Of a DNA stretch of 64,000 nt, positions 1 to 11,077 are shown one piece after another; the stretch's first letter is position 1, and the number at the start of each line of letters is the position of its first letter. Source of the DNA: Dehalogenimonas sp. 4OHTPN (GTDB lineage: Bacteria > Chloroflexota > Dehalococcoidia > Dehalococcoidales > Dehalococcoidaceae); assembly GCF_040448695.1 (NCBI RefSeq), contig NZ_CP159307.1, positions 248,001 to 312,000 on the forward strand. Reading direction: 5' to 3'. A program made the position numbers and the translations under genes. The notes below the pieces were generated by a model. It ran no database searches. It saw nothing but the letters and a program-made list of their open reading frames with translations, and was not told the DNA's origin.

Positions 1-199
1 CCTCAAGGACGCCTCGGAGTGTCTTGAAACGCTTGAGGGCTTCCTTGGCGGCTGGTTTGCAGTCGGAGCGCGGCTGGCCGAGGGTCAGCAGCAGCTCGAC
101 GACCTCGTAGTCCGCCAGGGCGGACAGGCCGCCCTTTTTGAAGCGTTCCCGCAGCCGGCCGCGGTGGCCGTCGACTCGGCTGTTTTTATCGTCGCCCAT
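1..199 (-). CDS. radC: RadC-family (UPF0758) protein, N-terminal part
   Basis: The gene runs off the left edge; only about 66 N-terminal residues are inside the window. The reading frame from the ATG at 197-199 contains GHRGRLRERFKKGGLSALAD and EVVELLL, the helix-hairpin-helix-like N-terminal region typical of RadC/UPF0758 proteins. The family's C-terminal JAB/MPN metal-binding domain would lie outside the window. Despite the name, a role in DNA repair is not established for the family. It is divergent from dnaE, and the roughly 100 bp between them must hold both promoters. The family call is fairly secure from the N-terminal motif; nothing can be said about completeness. Confidence 0.8.
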   Translation of the reverse strand, partial: MGDDKNSRVDGHRGRLRERFKKGGLSALADYEVVELLLTLGQPRSDCKPAAKEALKRFKTLRGVLE

Positions 200-301
200 A
201 GCTGGGCAACTTATACCACTTTTTGTACGCGGCAACAAAATTTTTGGACCGCGGAAGCTGGCGATCTGCCCGTCGGACGGGACGCGTCCCGCCGCCGATG
301 G

Positions 302-307
302 TATAAT
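302..307 (+). promoter_or_regulatory. -10 box of dnaE
   Basis: A perfect TATAAT lies 16 nt before the preferred dnaE ATG at 324. No good -35 hexamer is visible 16-18 nt upstream. The predicted transcript start, near 314, leaves a leader of about 10 nt. Confidence 0.45.
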
Positions 308-323
308 GGGCGCCGAGTTTCTG

Positions 324-3957
<3,634 letters not shown>

Positions 3958-3968
<11 letters not shown>

Positions 3969-4203
3969 ATGGACCGCCGCGGCTTCGGCGCCCAATGAGT
4001 TCGCCGCCACCCTGTGGCGGGATATCCTGATTGACGCCGGCATCCCGGCATTCGTCCGGGAGTCGGAAGCGGCGACTTTTCTGGTCGCCTCGGCTATCCT
4101 GCCGGCCAGCGTGATGGTGCCGGAAGACCGCCTGGAAGAGGCCAAAAGGCTGCTGGAAGAGATCGAGCCGGCCGATGAGCAGCCCGAAGACCCGGATGAA
4201 TAA
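3958..4203 (+). CDS. DUF2007-type small protein
   Basis: An 81-residue protein with the pattern of DUF2007 (putative signal-transducing protein): an N-terminal stretch with LWRDILIDAGIPAFVRE, then a central strand with ASVMVPEDRLEEAKRLLEE, then an acidic tail. The domain resembles the small alpha/beta fold in which a protein monitors its own or a partner's state; no ligand is known with certainty. It overlaps the dnaE stop by 11 bp and its own stop overlaps the next gene's ATG, so it sits in a translationally coupled chain. Function unknown; the family call is from pattern only. Confidence 0.7.
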
Positions 4204-4891
4204 GCTCGGCCGGCTGGCGCTTCGGGCGGCGGCCTGGGGACTGGTGCCGGCGGTGCCGCTGCTGATTACGGGCGCCGTCATCGCCTTTGCCGTCAATTTC
4301 CAGCCGCTCTACGAGTACGGCTTCGACAGCTACGACGTCGGCCGGACCACCGGGCTTTCGGAGGCGGAGCTGTCCAGGGCCGCCGAAGGCCTCATTGATT
4401 ACTTCAACTCCGGCGCGGAGTATATAGACCTCACCGTCGAAAAAGACGGCCGGCCCTTCGCCCTGTTCAACGACCGGGAGATCGTCCACCTCTACGATGT
4501 CAAGGGACTGATCCACCTCGACTACCAGGTGCTGTTCTGGAGCGCCGCTTACACCCTGCTGATCAGCTCTATTATTATGGTTGCTCGGCGGCAGCCGGCG
4601 AGGCTGGCGGCGCCGCTATTCTGGGGCGGCGTGCTGGCTTTAGTCATCGTCGTCTCCAGGGCGGTCATCGCCATCGTCGATTTCGACGCCTTTTTCGTCC
4701 AGTTCCACATGGTCAGCTTTGTCAACGATTTCTGGCTGCTTAATCCGGCCACTGACTACCTGATCATGCTGTTCCCCGGCGGCTTCTGGCGCGACGCCAT
4801 GGTCTTCGTCGACGTCATCATTCTTTCGCTGACCGCGGCGGTCACCGTCATTGCCTGGCGCCATGTCAGGATCGGTGACGGCATAAGCTAG
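4196..4891 (+). CDS. TIGR01906/DUF1461 integral membrane protein
   Basis: About 231 residues with an N-terminal membrane helix (roughly residues 10-30), an extracytoplasmic region of about 75 residues, then three more hydrophobic segments. The pattern LSRAAEGLIDYFNSG followed by FNDREIVHLYDVKGL is characteristic of the TIGR01906/DUF1461 membrane family, whose function is unknown. The ATG at 4196 overlaps the upstream stop by 8 bp and precedes a basic cap before the first helix; an in-frame ATG at 4175 would force a longer overlap and is less likely. The end overlaps the convergent gene by 4 bp. Confidence 0.75.
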   Translation: MNKLGRLALRAAAWGLVPAVPLLITGAVIAFAVNFQPLYEYGFDSYDVGRTTGLSEAELSRAAEGLIDYFNSGAEYIDLTVEKDGRPFALFNDREIVHLYDVKGLIHLDYQVLFWSAAYTLLISSIIMVARRQPARLAAPLFWGGVLALVIVVSRAVIAIVDFDAFFVQFHMVSFVNDFWLLNPATDYLIMLFPGGFWRDAMVFVDVIILSLTAAVTVIAWRHVRIGDGIS

Positions 4892-5676
4892 GACTGCGCC
4901 GCGCGGAACAGGAAAATGAGGCGGCAGTTGAGCTCCAGGTCCTCTTGTAGGCGCCCGGTGTAGCTTACGGCCGCGGCCGGTTTTGACAGGCGGTTGTCAT
5001 ATCCAGCCTGCGGGCACACCGACCGCAGCAGGTCGGCTGTCTTCCGCAGGTTGACCGTCGAGGACCCGGAAATGCCGCCGCCGAGGAAGGCGAAGCTTTT
5101 TAACGTATCTCTGCTGACGGCAACCGGCGGCGCCCGCAGCGAAGCCTCATAAAGGCGGATGAAGGGCTCGGCGGTGACCGACTCGGAACTTGAGGTCTCG
5201 GTCCTGGTACGCCAGATCGGGATGCCCCCGGCCAGCAGCGTCGCCCCCGGGGAAAACCGGGTTTTCTGGACCGCGGTCTCGACTCTTTCGGCGCGGCGGC
5301 CGATGCCTTCGACAATAAGAAACACCTGCCCCTTTTCCATCACCCGCCGCTGACCGGCGTCCCCGGTAAAAACCAGTTCCCCGGCGGTAAAATCAATCTC
5401 CCTGGCCATGAAAACCGGCTGTTCAAGCCTGAGCGAGGCGTCGCTTAAAGCCAGCGCCGTCAGGCCGGCGGCGCGGAGATTCCCGGCGGCGGCATCCGCC
5501 CGGGCAAAATTGTCAAAATGGGCAATGAGTTTCGGCACTCTCCCGGCCAGCAGCAGCCGGATGTCGCAGGGCGCGCGGTCGAGGACGGCCGCCGCCCGGG
5601 CGATAAGTTCCGGACTTAAATCCGGCGGCGGTTCCACGGCGACATGACCGATATCACTGGCTGGGGATGCGTTCAT
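4888..5676 (-). CDS. Hypothetical protein (262 aa)
   Basis: Not recognised. The protein is soluble, with no signal peptide or membrane segment. The N-terminal third looks like a small alpha/beta domain (CDIRLLLAGRVPKLIAHFDN, then a duplicated Leu/Ala-rich helix). The middle is rich in short strands with FTGDAGQRRVMEKGQVFLIV, and the C-terminal part is more helical. The ATG at 5676 overlaps the upstream 2H-phosphodiesterase gene in an ATGA junction, so it is translationally coupled to it and may belong to the same RNA-related operon. An in-frame upstream start (5730) would overlap that gene by more than 50 bp and is disfavoured. Confidence 0.55.
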   Translation of the reverse strand: MNASPASDIGHVAVEPPPDLSPELIARAAAVLDRAPCDIRLLLAGRVPKLIAHFDNFARADAAAGNLRAAGLTALALSDASLRLEQPVFMAREIDFTAGELVFTGDAGQRRVMEKGQVFLIVEGIGRRAERVETAVQKTRFSPGATLLAGGIPIWRTRTETSSSESVTAEPFIRLYEASLRAPPVAVSRDTLKSFAFLGGGISGSSTVNLRKTADLLRSVCPQAGYDNRLSKPAAAVSYTGRLQEDLELNCRLIFLFRAAQS

Positions 5677-6290
5677 GGTGCTTGCCGCCGGTCCGGCTGC
5701 CGGCCGGCCAGGCGAAACGAGGCCAGACACCGGTACTCGGCGCCCCGGGGCAGCAGGGTGCTCTGCATCAGGCTGACATCTTCGACGGGGATCTTCAGGT
5801 CCGGCTCGAACTTCGTCCCGGCCAGCTTTTTGGCCAGCGCCTGCCGCGCTTCAGCGGAAACGTCCTCGCGCAGCCGGGCCAGGGTGAGGTGGGGTGAAAA
5901 AGCCCGGTTTTCGGCCGGAAAACCCAGCGGCGATACCTCTGCCTCAACCGCCCGCTGCAGCTCGACCAGACGATCCAGGCCGCCGGACAGGCCGCACCAG
6001 ACGACGTTCATCCGCCGCAGGTTGGGGAAAGCGCCAAGCCCGGAAAGCCCCAGTTCGAAGGCGGGGACCGGCTCGACCGCCGTGGCCAGCGCCGCCCGAA
6101 TGGCTTCAATCTGGCCCGGCGCCGCCTGCCCCAGGAATTTGAGCGTCAGGTGGATGCCGTTCGGCGAGACCCATTTGATGCCCGCCGCTTGTTCGGCAGC
6201 CAGCCGCCGCTGGAATGCCGCCAGTTCGGTCTTGACCGGCTCTGGCAGCTCGACGGCGATGAAGGCGCGGATTGAAGGCGCTTCAGTCAT
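5673..6290 (-). CDS. thpR: RNA 2',3'-cyclic phosphodiesterase (2H family)
   Basis: A 205-residue 2H phosphoesterase. Both signature tetrapeptides are visible: HLTL in GIHLTLKFLG and HLTL in SPHLTLARL, which supply the two catalytic histidines and threonines. The family hydrolyses 2',3'-cyclic phosphate RNA ends to 2'-phosphates and was first described as a tRNA-half ligase (LigT/ThpR). The N-terminus RAFIAVELP matches the family start, so the ATG at 6290 is preferred over an upstream one at 6317. It overlaps the amidohydrolase gene upstream by 8 bp and the hypothetical gene downstream by 4 bp, giving a tight three-gene unit. Confidence 0.88.
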   Translation of the reverse strand: MTEAPSIRAFIAVELPEPVKTELAAFQRRLAAEQAAGIKWVSPNGIHLTLKFLGQAAPGQIEAIRAALATAVEPVPAFELGLSGLGAFPNLRRMNVVWCGLSGGLDRLVELQRAVEAEVSPLGFPAENRAFSPHLTLARLREDVSAEARQALAKKLAGTKFEPDLKIPVEDVSLMQSTLLPRGAEYRCLASFRLAGRQPDRRQAP

Positions 6291-7128
6291 TCGCCAGCCC
6301 CAGCAGGGCGGCGGCATTGCCGCCCAGGACAGCCTTGAGCGTTTGGGTCGAAAGATTAAGCGTTTTCAACTCATCTAGGCAGCGCCGCTGGCCTAAGAGC
6401 GGCCAGTCCGAGCCGAAAAGGATCCTGGTCTCCCCGACCAGGTCGGCGGCTCGTTCGTAGACCTCCGGCCGGTACAGGTAGGGTGTGGCGGCGCTGTCGA
6501 ACCAGGTGTTTTTGAGCGCCGCCCCGACCTCCGGCATCAGGGCATAGAACGGCAGACCGCCGCCCCAGTGGGCCAGTGCCAGCTTTAAATCCGGGTTGGC
6601 GGCGATGAAGGGGTAGAGGACGCCGGGCGTCAACGAACCTTTGCCGGGATAAGCGTGGCCGACCGGTTCGTCGGCGTGGAGCAGCAGGACCAGGCTATTC
6701 TCGACCAGGGCTCCTACGAAGGGTTTGATGACTCTATCGTCGCCGAGGTCAAATCCCTGGACATCCGGCCGCAGTTCGCCGATACCCCGGGCGCCCGCAG
6801 CGGCGCAGCGTTTGATTTCGTTAATGGCTTGGTTCCCAGCCAGCGGCTGGACGGCGACGAAGGGAATGAGCCGGCCGGGGTATCTGGCGGCCGCTTCCAG
6901 CAGGTAGTCGTTGGTGCGGACGCACAGCTCGTGAGAAGTCCAGCCGATGTTCTGGATGACGGCTTTATCGACGCCGGCCGCATCCATTTCGGAAATTAGT
7001 TCATCGGCGGCCGCCAGGCGGGCTTTCGGGCTGGAATACAGCAGCCGGAAGCAGGGGTCGGCGAGATATTTTTGCCGTTCGGCAATAAGCTGCGGCGGGA
7101 AGATGTGGGTATGGAAGTCTATGATCAC
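6283..7128 (-). CDS. Amidohydrolase-family metal-dependent hydrolase
   Basis: A 281-residue TIM-barrel protein of the amidohydrolase_2 class (PF04909-like; relatives include decarboxylases and lactonases). The first metal ligands are in MIIDFHTHIFP, a barrel histidine is in LLLHADEP, another in LALAHWGGG, and the closing aspartate is in ILFGSDWPL. The substrate cannot be inferred. The start codon is GTG at 7126-7128, placed 6 nt downstream of a TACAAT -10 box with no Shine-Dalgarno site, so the mRNA is probably leaderless. It heads a tight minus-strand unit with the 2H phosphodiesterase and a hypothetical gene. Confidence 0.85.
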   Translation of the reverse strand: MIIDFHTHIFPPQLIAERQKYLADPCFRLLYSSPKARLAAADELISEMDAAGVDKAVIQNIGWTSHELCVRTNDYLLEAAARYPGRLIPFVAVQPLAGNQAINEIKRCAAAGARGIGELRPDVQGFDLGDDRVIKPFVGALVENSLVLLLHADEPVGHAYPGKGSLTPGVLYPFIAANPDLKLALAHWGGGLPFYALMPEVGAALKNTWFDSAATPYLYRPEVYERAADLVGETRILFGSDWPLLGQRRCLDELKTLNLSTQTLKAVLGGNAAALLGLAND

Positions 7129-7134
7129 CCTTCG

Positions 7135-7140
7135 ATTGTA
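7135..7140 (-). promoter_or_regulatory. -10 box, leaderless arrangement (amidohydrolase)
   Basis: TACAAT on the minus strand ends 6 nt before the GTG start at 7128, so transcription is expected to begin at or next to the start codon. Confidence 0.5.
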
Positions 7141-7194
7141 ACAATCACCGGGGATAGCTGCAACGGCCGACTGGAGCGTCTGGATTACTATCGG

Positions 7195-7398
7195 CTAATC
7201 TTTGGCCACCATGACCTCGGTGGACTTGACGATGGCGGTCACCATGTCGCCAACTTTTAGATCCATCGAGGCGGCGGAGGTGCGGGAGATGAGGCTGACA
7301 ATCTCCAGGCCGTTGACATCGATGATCACCTCGGCCATGACCGTGCCCAGTCTGACGTTCTTGATCTTGCCTTTGAACTGGTTGCGCGCGCTGATCAT
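7195..7398 (-). CDS. Molybdenum-pterin/molybdate-binding protein (Mop, TOBE domain)
   Basis: A 67-residue single TOBE/Mop domain: SARNQFKGKIKNVRLGTVMAEV at the start and VGDMVTAIVKSTEVMVAKD at the end. Such molbindins bind molybdate or tungstate in a hexamer and buffer the oxyanion in the cytoplasm, or act as the regulatory domain of ModE/ModC. A good Shine-Dalgarno site (AGGAGG) lies 8 nt before the ATG. No molybdate transporter genes are adjacent. The call is secure; the exact physiological role is inferred. Confidence 0.88.
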   Translation of the reverse strand: MISARNQFKGKIKNVRLGTVMAEVIIDVNGLEIVSLISRTSAASMDLKVGDMVTAIVKSTEVMVAKD

Positions 7399-7443
7399 AA
7401 ACGGCCTCCTGAAATCTGCTGAGATTATTGTACTACCTGAATG

Positions 7444-8235
7444 CTAGTCCCGGCGGCCAAACGACAGCGCCGCCAGAGCTATAAAGACCAAACCGATGCC
7501 GGCGATGATCACCAGGTCCTGGCTGAAACTGAGGCTCCGCCCGAAGAGGCGGACGCCGAAGGCGGCGGCGGCCTCGCCGCCCAGCAGCAGGTGGCGGACG
7601 GCGTCGACGCCGTAGGTTAAAGGGTTGATCTTGGCCAGGGCGGCCAGCCAGCCGGGCACGTTGTTGAGCGGGAAGAAAGCCCCGGAGGCGAACATGGTGG
7701 GGAAAACCACCAGCTGGGTGGCCATCTGGAAGCCGGACATGCTGCGCATGCCGGAGGCGATGAGCAGCCCGAGGCCGGAGATGGACAGCGAAATAAGTAT
7801 CAGCACCGGCATCAGTTGCGCCACGGCGCCGAGGCTCAGCTCGACGCCGACTATCGGCGCCAGGACGAGCAGGATCATGCCCTGGAACAGGGCGATAACC
7901 GCCGTCCCCAGCGCCTTGCCGAAGACGATGCCGTGCCTGGGCAGCGGCGCTACCAGCACCTCTTTCAGGAAGCCGAACTCGCGGTCCCAGACAATGGACA
8001 GGCCGCTCTGGAGCGATGTCTGGAAGGCGATCAGGGCGACGATGCCGGGGTACATGAACTGCAGGAAATCCACGCCGGGCATCAGCGCGCCGATGGTGCG
8101 CGAGAAGCCGGAACCGAGGACGAACAGGAACAGCACCGGCATGGCGAAGGAGGAAAAGACCCTCGCCCCGTCAGAATAGAAGCGGATGAGCTCCCGGTAG
8201 GCGGTGACCCAGACGGAACGGAACAGCCCGGCCAT
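7444..8235 (-). CDS. ABC-2 type exporter permease (DrrB-like)
   Basis: A 263-residue ABC-2 permease with six predicted membrane segments. The N-terminus MAGLFRSVWVTAYRELIRFY and the central FGSG-type region FLFVLGSGFSRTIG are typical of daunorubicin-resistance DrrB-like permeases; FPTMFASGAFFPLNNVPGWL is the conserved periplasmic loop of the family. It begins directly after the ATPase gene stop with no spacer, so the two form a two-component exporter. The substrate is unknown; lipid, drug or polysaccharide export are all possible. Confidence 0.9.
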   Translation of the reverse strand: MAGLFRSVWVTAYRELIRFYSDGARVFSSFAMPVLFLFVLGSGFSRTIGALMPGVDFLQFMYPGIVALIAFQTSLQSGLSIVWDREFGFLKEVLVAPLPRHGIVFGKALGTAVIALFQGMILLVLAPIVGVELSLGAVAQLMPVLILISLSISGLGLLIASGMRSMSGFQMATQLVVFPTMFASGAFFPLNNVPGWLAALAKINPLTYGVDAVRHLLLGGEAAAAFGVRLFGRSLSFSQDLVIIAGIGLVFIALAALSFGRRD

Positions 8236-9237
8236 CTAGCGCCGCCTCGAAGACGCCCAGGCGTTGTGCCGCAGGCGCATATTGTCCATGGAGTTCAATT
8301 CTTCCGCCCGGATCTCCCGGCCGGTGTATTTCAGGAAGACGTCGTCCAGTGTCGGCCGGCGCAGCGACACCCCCTGGATCTGGCCGGAAAAACTCCTGAT
8401 CAGTTCCGGCAGGAAAGCCTCGCCGTTGGCCACCGAAAAATGGACGTGCCCGTCCTGGACGTGGCCCTCGATGCCGTGCTTCTGCCTGATTTCCTCTATC
8501 GCGGCGGCGTTGTCGGCGGTGCGCAGGGTGATGACGTCGCCGCCGACGGCGTCCTTGAGGCGCCGCGGCGTGTCCAGGGCGATTATCCTGCCGTGGTCGA
8601 TGATGCCGATGCGGTCACAGTTGAGGTCGGCTTCGTCCATGTAGTGGGTGGTCATGAAGATGGTGATGCCGATCTGGCGGCGCAGTTCGTGGATATAACT
8701 CCAGATCTTGTTGCGGGTCTGCGGGTCCAGGCCGATGGTCGGCTCGTCGAGGAACAGCACCCTGGGATGGTGCAGCAGCCCCCGGGCGATCTCCAGGCGG
8801 CGGCGCATGCCCCCGGAATAGGTGCGGGTGCGGTCTTTGCGCCTGGGCCAGAGTTCCACCATCTCCATTAGCGACTGCAGGCGCTCTTCACGGACTTCGG
8901 CCGGGACGCCGTAGGCGTAGGCGTGAAAGCGCAGGTTCTGTTCGGCGCTCATATAATCATCCAGGGTGGTGTCCTGGAATACCAGCCCGATGGAGGAGCG
9001 CACCTGGTCGGTCTGGCTGACGACGTCGTAGCCGTTGACCGCCGCCCGGCCGGAGGTGGGTTTCAGCAGGGTGCACAGCATGTTGATGGTGGTGGTCTTG
9101 CCGGCGCCGTTGGGTCCAAGGAATCCGAAAACCTCGCCCTGCCTCACCTCGAAGGATACGCGGTCCACGGCGGTCAGGTTCTTGAATTTCCGGGTGAGGT
9201 CCTTGACTTCAATGATGTTGCCGGTGTTTTCAGGCAT
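8236..9237 (-). CDS. ABC exporter ATP-binding protein (DrrA-like)
   Basis: A 333-residue ABC ATPase. Walker A GPNGAGKTTT, signature YSGGMRRRLEIARG, Walker B VLFLDEPTIGLDP and the switch histidine MTTHYMDEA are all present. The extra C-terminal region of about 100 residues is normal for DrrA-type subunits and ends with the CREEM-like segment VSLRRPTLDDVFLKYTG. ATG 9237 is preferred to an in-frame TTG at 9243. The stop abuts the permease ATG. No Shine-Dalgarno site is obvious. Confidence 0.93.
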   Translation of the reverse strand: MPENTGNIIEVKDLTRKFKNLTAVDRVSFEVRQGEVFGFLGPNGAGKTTTINMLCTLLKPTSGRAAVNGYDVVSQTDQVRSSIGLVFQDTTLDDYMSAEQNLRFHAYAYGVPAEVREERLQSLMEMVELWPRRKDRTRTYSGGMRRRLEIARGLLHHPRVLFLDEPTIGLDPQTRNKIWSYIHELRRQIGITIFMTTHYMDEADLNCDRIGIIDHGRIIALDTPRRLKDAVGGDVITLRTADNAAAIEEIRQKHGIEGHVQDGHVHFSVANGEAFLPELIRSFSGQIQGVSLRRPTLDDVFLKYTGREIRAEELNSMDNMRLRHNAWASSRRR

Positions 9238-9249
9238 GGTCAAAGGATA

Positions 9250-10062
9250 TTATGCCTTTTCGGCGGCAGTTTTGCTAACCAGCTGGGATAGGTAATTCTC
9301 CGCGGCCTTCTCCCCCCTGGCGATGGCCTCGCCGGCAAGTCCGAAGTCCTCCAGGTGGATGCCTGTCATATCCGGTTCGATGAGGGCGTCGGCGTCCCGG
9401 GCGCCGGCCTCGGCCAGGTGAGCCGAGGCGATGTATATCACCTGTTCGGCCACGCGGAACATGTTGGGCGGTACCCGCCGTTTGTCCGCCGCCCGTCGGG
9501 GCGGCAGAATGCCTAAGTTCTTCAGGACGTTCACAGCGATAACCTTATCCGCGCCCAGCGCCCGCGCCGGGTTGACTGGCAGCGGGTCGCACAGCCCGCC
9601 GTCGACTAAATAGCGGCGGCCCAGCCGGGGCACCTTGAACACCAGCGGCAGGGACATGCTGGCCAGCACCGCGTCCAGAACTCTGCCCCGGGTGAAAACC
9701 ACTTCCTCGCCGGAAATCAGATCGGTGGCGACGCAGGCGAACGGCCGCTGCAGTTCTGAAAAATCCAGGTCGCCGATGATCTCCTTCAATTTTTCCCGGA
9801 TGCGGCGGGTGCCGGAGAGGCCGCTGGTCTTGAACGGGTTGAAATCGAACAGGCGCACCAGCTTAGGCCAGGTCAGGTCCAGGGCGTAGGCTTTGAGTTC
9901 CGCCGCCGAGGCGCCGCGGGCATAGGCGGCGCCGACAATGGCGCCCATGGACGTCCCGGCCAGCATATCAACCTGGATGTTTTCTCGCTCCAGCACTCCG
10001 ATGACGCCGACGTGGGCCAGGCCGCGGGCGGCGCCCCCGGACAGGGCCAGCCCCAGTTTCAC
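9250..10062 (-). CDS. Patatin-like phospholipase (RssA-type)
   Basis: A 270-residue patatin-fold serine hydrolase. The oxyanion-hole motif GGAARG, nucleophile elbow GTSMG and catalytic DGG of the Ser-Asp dyad (YLVDGGLCDPLP) are all visible. Bacterial relatives such as RssA/YchK are cytoplasmic esterases or phospholipases of poorly defined substrate. The family N-terminus LGLALSGGAARG indicates a GTG start at 10062, which forms a 4-bp GTGA overlap with the acetyltransferase gene upstream; a longer in-frame start at 10173 would lie deep inside that gene and is rejected. Confidence 0.88.
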   Translation of the reverse strand: MKLGLALSGGAARGLAHVGVIGVLERENIQVDMLAGTSMGAIVGAAYARGASAAELKAYALDLTWPKLVRLFDFNPFKTSGLSGTRRIREKLKEIIGDLDFSELQRPFACVATDLISGEEVVFTRGRVLDAVLASMSLPLVFKVPRLGRRYLVDGGLCDPLPVNPARALGADKVIAVNVLKNLGILPPRRAADKRRVPPNMFRVAEQVIYIASAHLAEAGARDADALIEPDMTGIHLEDFGLAGEAIARGEKAAENYLSQLVSKTAAEKA

Positions 10063-10703
10063 GCCGCCGCCCCCGGCGGCTCGACATGAGGTATCAGCCT
10101 GATGGACACCGGTTCGAAGCGGGATCGGCACCATTCCTCGGAAAGCAGGGTCATGAAGTAAGTATCCTGCCACTGGCCGTATTTGAAGACGTCGCGTCGC
10201 AGCTGCCCGTCAACGATGAAGCCGTTCTTCTCCAGCGCCCGGCGCGAAGCCATGTTGTCGGCAAAGACGGTCGAGGATACACGGACGCAGTCCAGGCAGG
10301 TGAAGGCGAAGTAGCAGGCCAGGCCGATAGCCTCGGTCATGTAGCCCCGGTTCCAGAAGGGGATGCCCAGCCAGTAGCCCAGGTCGGCCGAATTGGGGTA
10401 GTACGGCAGCTTGACACTGATGCTGCCGGCGAACTCCGGGCCGGCCAGCGGTTCGATGGCGAAACGGTAGCCCCTGCCCTGCCGCATTTCCTCCGGAAAA
10501 TCCTCAGCGTAGCGGCGGGCGAATTCGGTTTTGTCCGTCGGGCCGTCCCACAGCAGCCATTTCAGGATTTCCCGGTTATCATGAACCAGGTCCCAGGCGG
10601 CATCGGCGTCGGCCGCGGTCATCGGCCGCAGCTTGATTTCACGGCCGACGATTTCGATGTCATCGTAACCCTGGTTATGGACGGGTGGCTGCGGTCTGGT
10701 CAT
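10059..10703 (-). CDS. GNAT acetyltransferase (RimJ/RimL type)
   Basis: A 214-residue N-acetyltransferase. LRPMTAADADAAWDLV starts the GNAT fold; LGYWLGIPFWNRGYMTEA contains the acetyl-CoA-binding loop; and the ENxxSRRxLEKNGF pattern is present as NMASRRALEKNGF. These fit the RimJ/RimL subgroup that acetylates protein N-termini or small molecules; no substrate can be named. It overlaps both neighbours by 4 bp (ATGA upstream, GTGA downstream), so it is translationally coupled in a small operon. Confidence 0.9.
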   Translation of the reverse strand: MTRPQPPVHNQGYDDIEIVGREIKLRPMTAADADAAWDLVHDNREILKWLLWDGPTDKTEFARRYAEDFPEEMRQGRGYRFAIEPLAGPEFAGSISVKLPYYPNSADLGYWLGIPFWNRGYMTEAIGLACYFAFTCLDCVRVSSTVFADNMASRRALEKNGFIVDGQLRRDVFKYGQWQDTYFMTLLSEEWCRSRFEPVSIRLIPHVEPPGAAA

Positions 10704-11032
10704 GACGGCGTGCTCCTCACCTTTTTATTCCGCTGGTCGAATCGAAATGTAAGTAAAGAGCCAGCCAAAAAAGCGGCGCTGAAAAGAGAGCCAAGAGTAC
10801 CGTAGTACGTCGGTGAATCCTTCGAGAACAAGAATGGGATTGAGGCCAGAAGTGTGGCAATCCCCAAGTCGAATGCATATTTGATTCCCGCTGGCCATTT
10901 CCAGCTCGCCAGCCCTGTCATGAGGAACGCTCCACCAGCCACTCCAGTAAGCCAATTCCCGATGACGATAGATGCGAATAGAACAGCTATAGCAGTCAGT
11001 AACATCATCGCAACCCCGGTCTGACGGCCCAT
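10700..11032 (-). CDS. Small hypothetical membrane protein
   Basis: A 110-residue protein with three to four hydrophobic segments (roughly 8-28, 31-47, 52-67 and 76-95) and a basic C-terminal tail. Not recognised. A Shine-Dalgarno site (AAAGGA) lies about 7 nt before the ATG. It overlaps the acetyltransferase start by 4 bp. Its DNA is visibly less GC-rich than that of the flanking genes, which may reflect later acquisition or relaxed selection. Confidence 0.5.
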   Translation of the reverse strand: MGRQTGVAMMLLTAIAVLFASIVIGNWLTGVAGGAFLMTGLASWKWPAGIKYAFDLGIATLLASIPFLFSKDSPTYYGTLGSLFSAAFLAGSLLTFRFDQRNKKVRSTPS

Positions 11033-11077
11033 GCCCCTTTCCTTAGTCCCGTTTCCATTCGTGAAACGCGGATTGGA

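Noticed and set aside
138..323. Upstream extension of dnaE
   Set aside because: It overlaps the divergent radC start and the -10 box, and DnaE family similarity begins at ATG 324.
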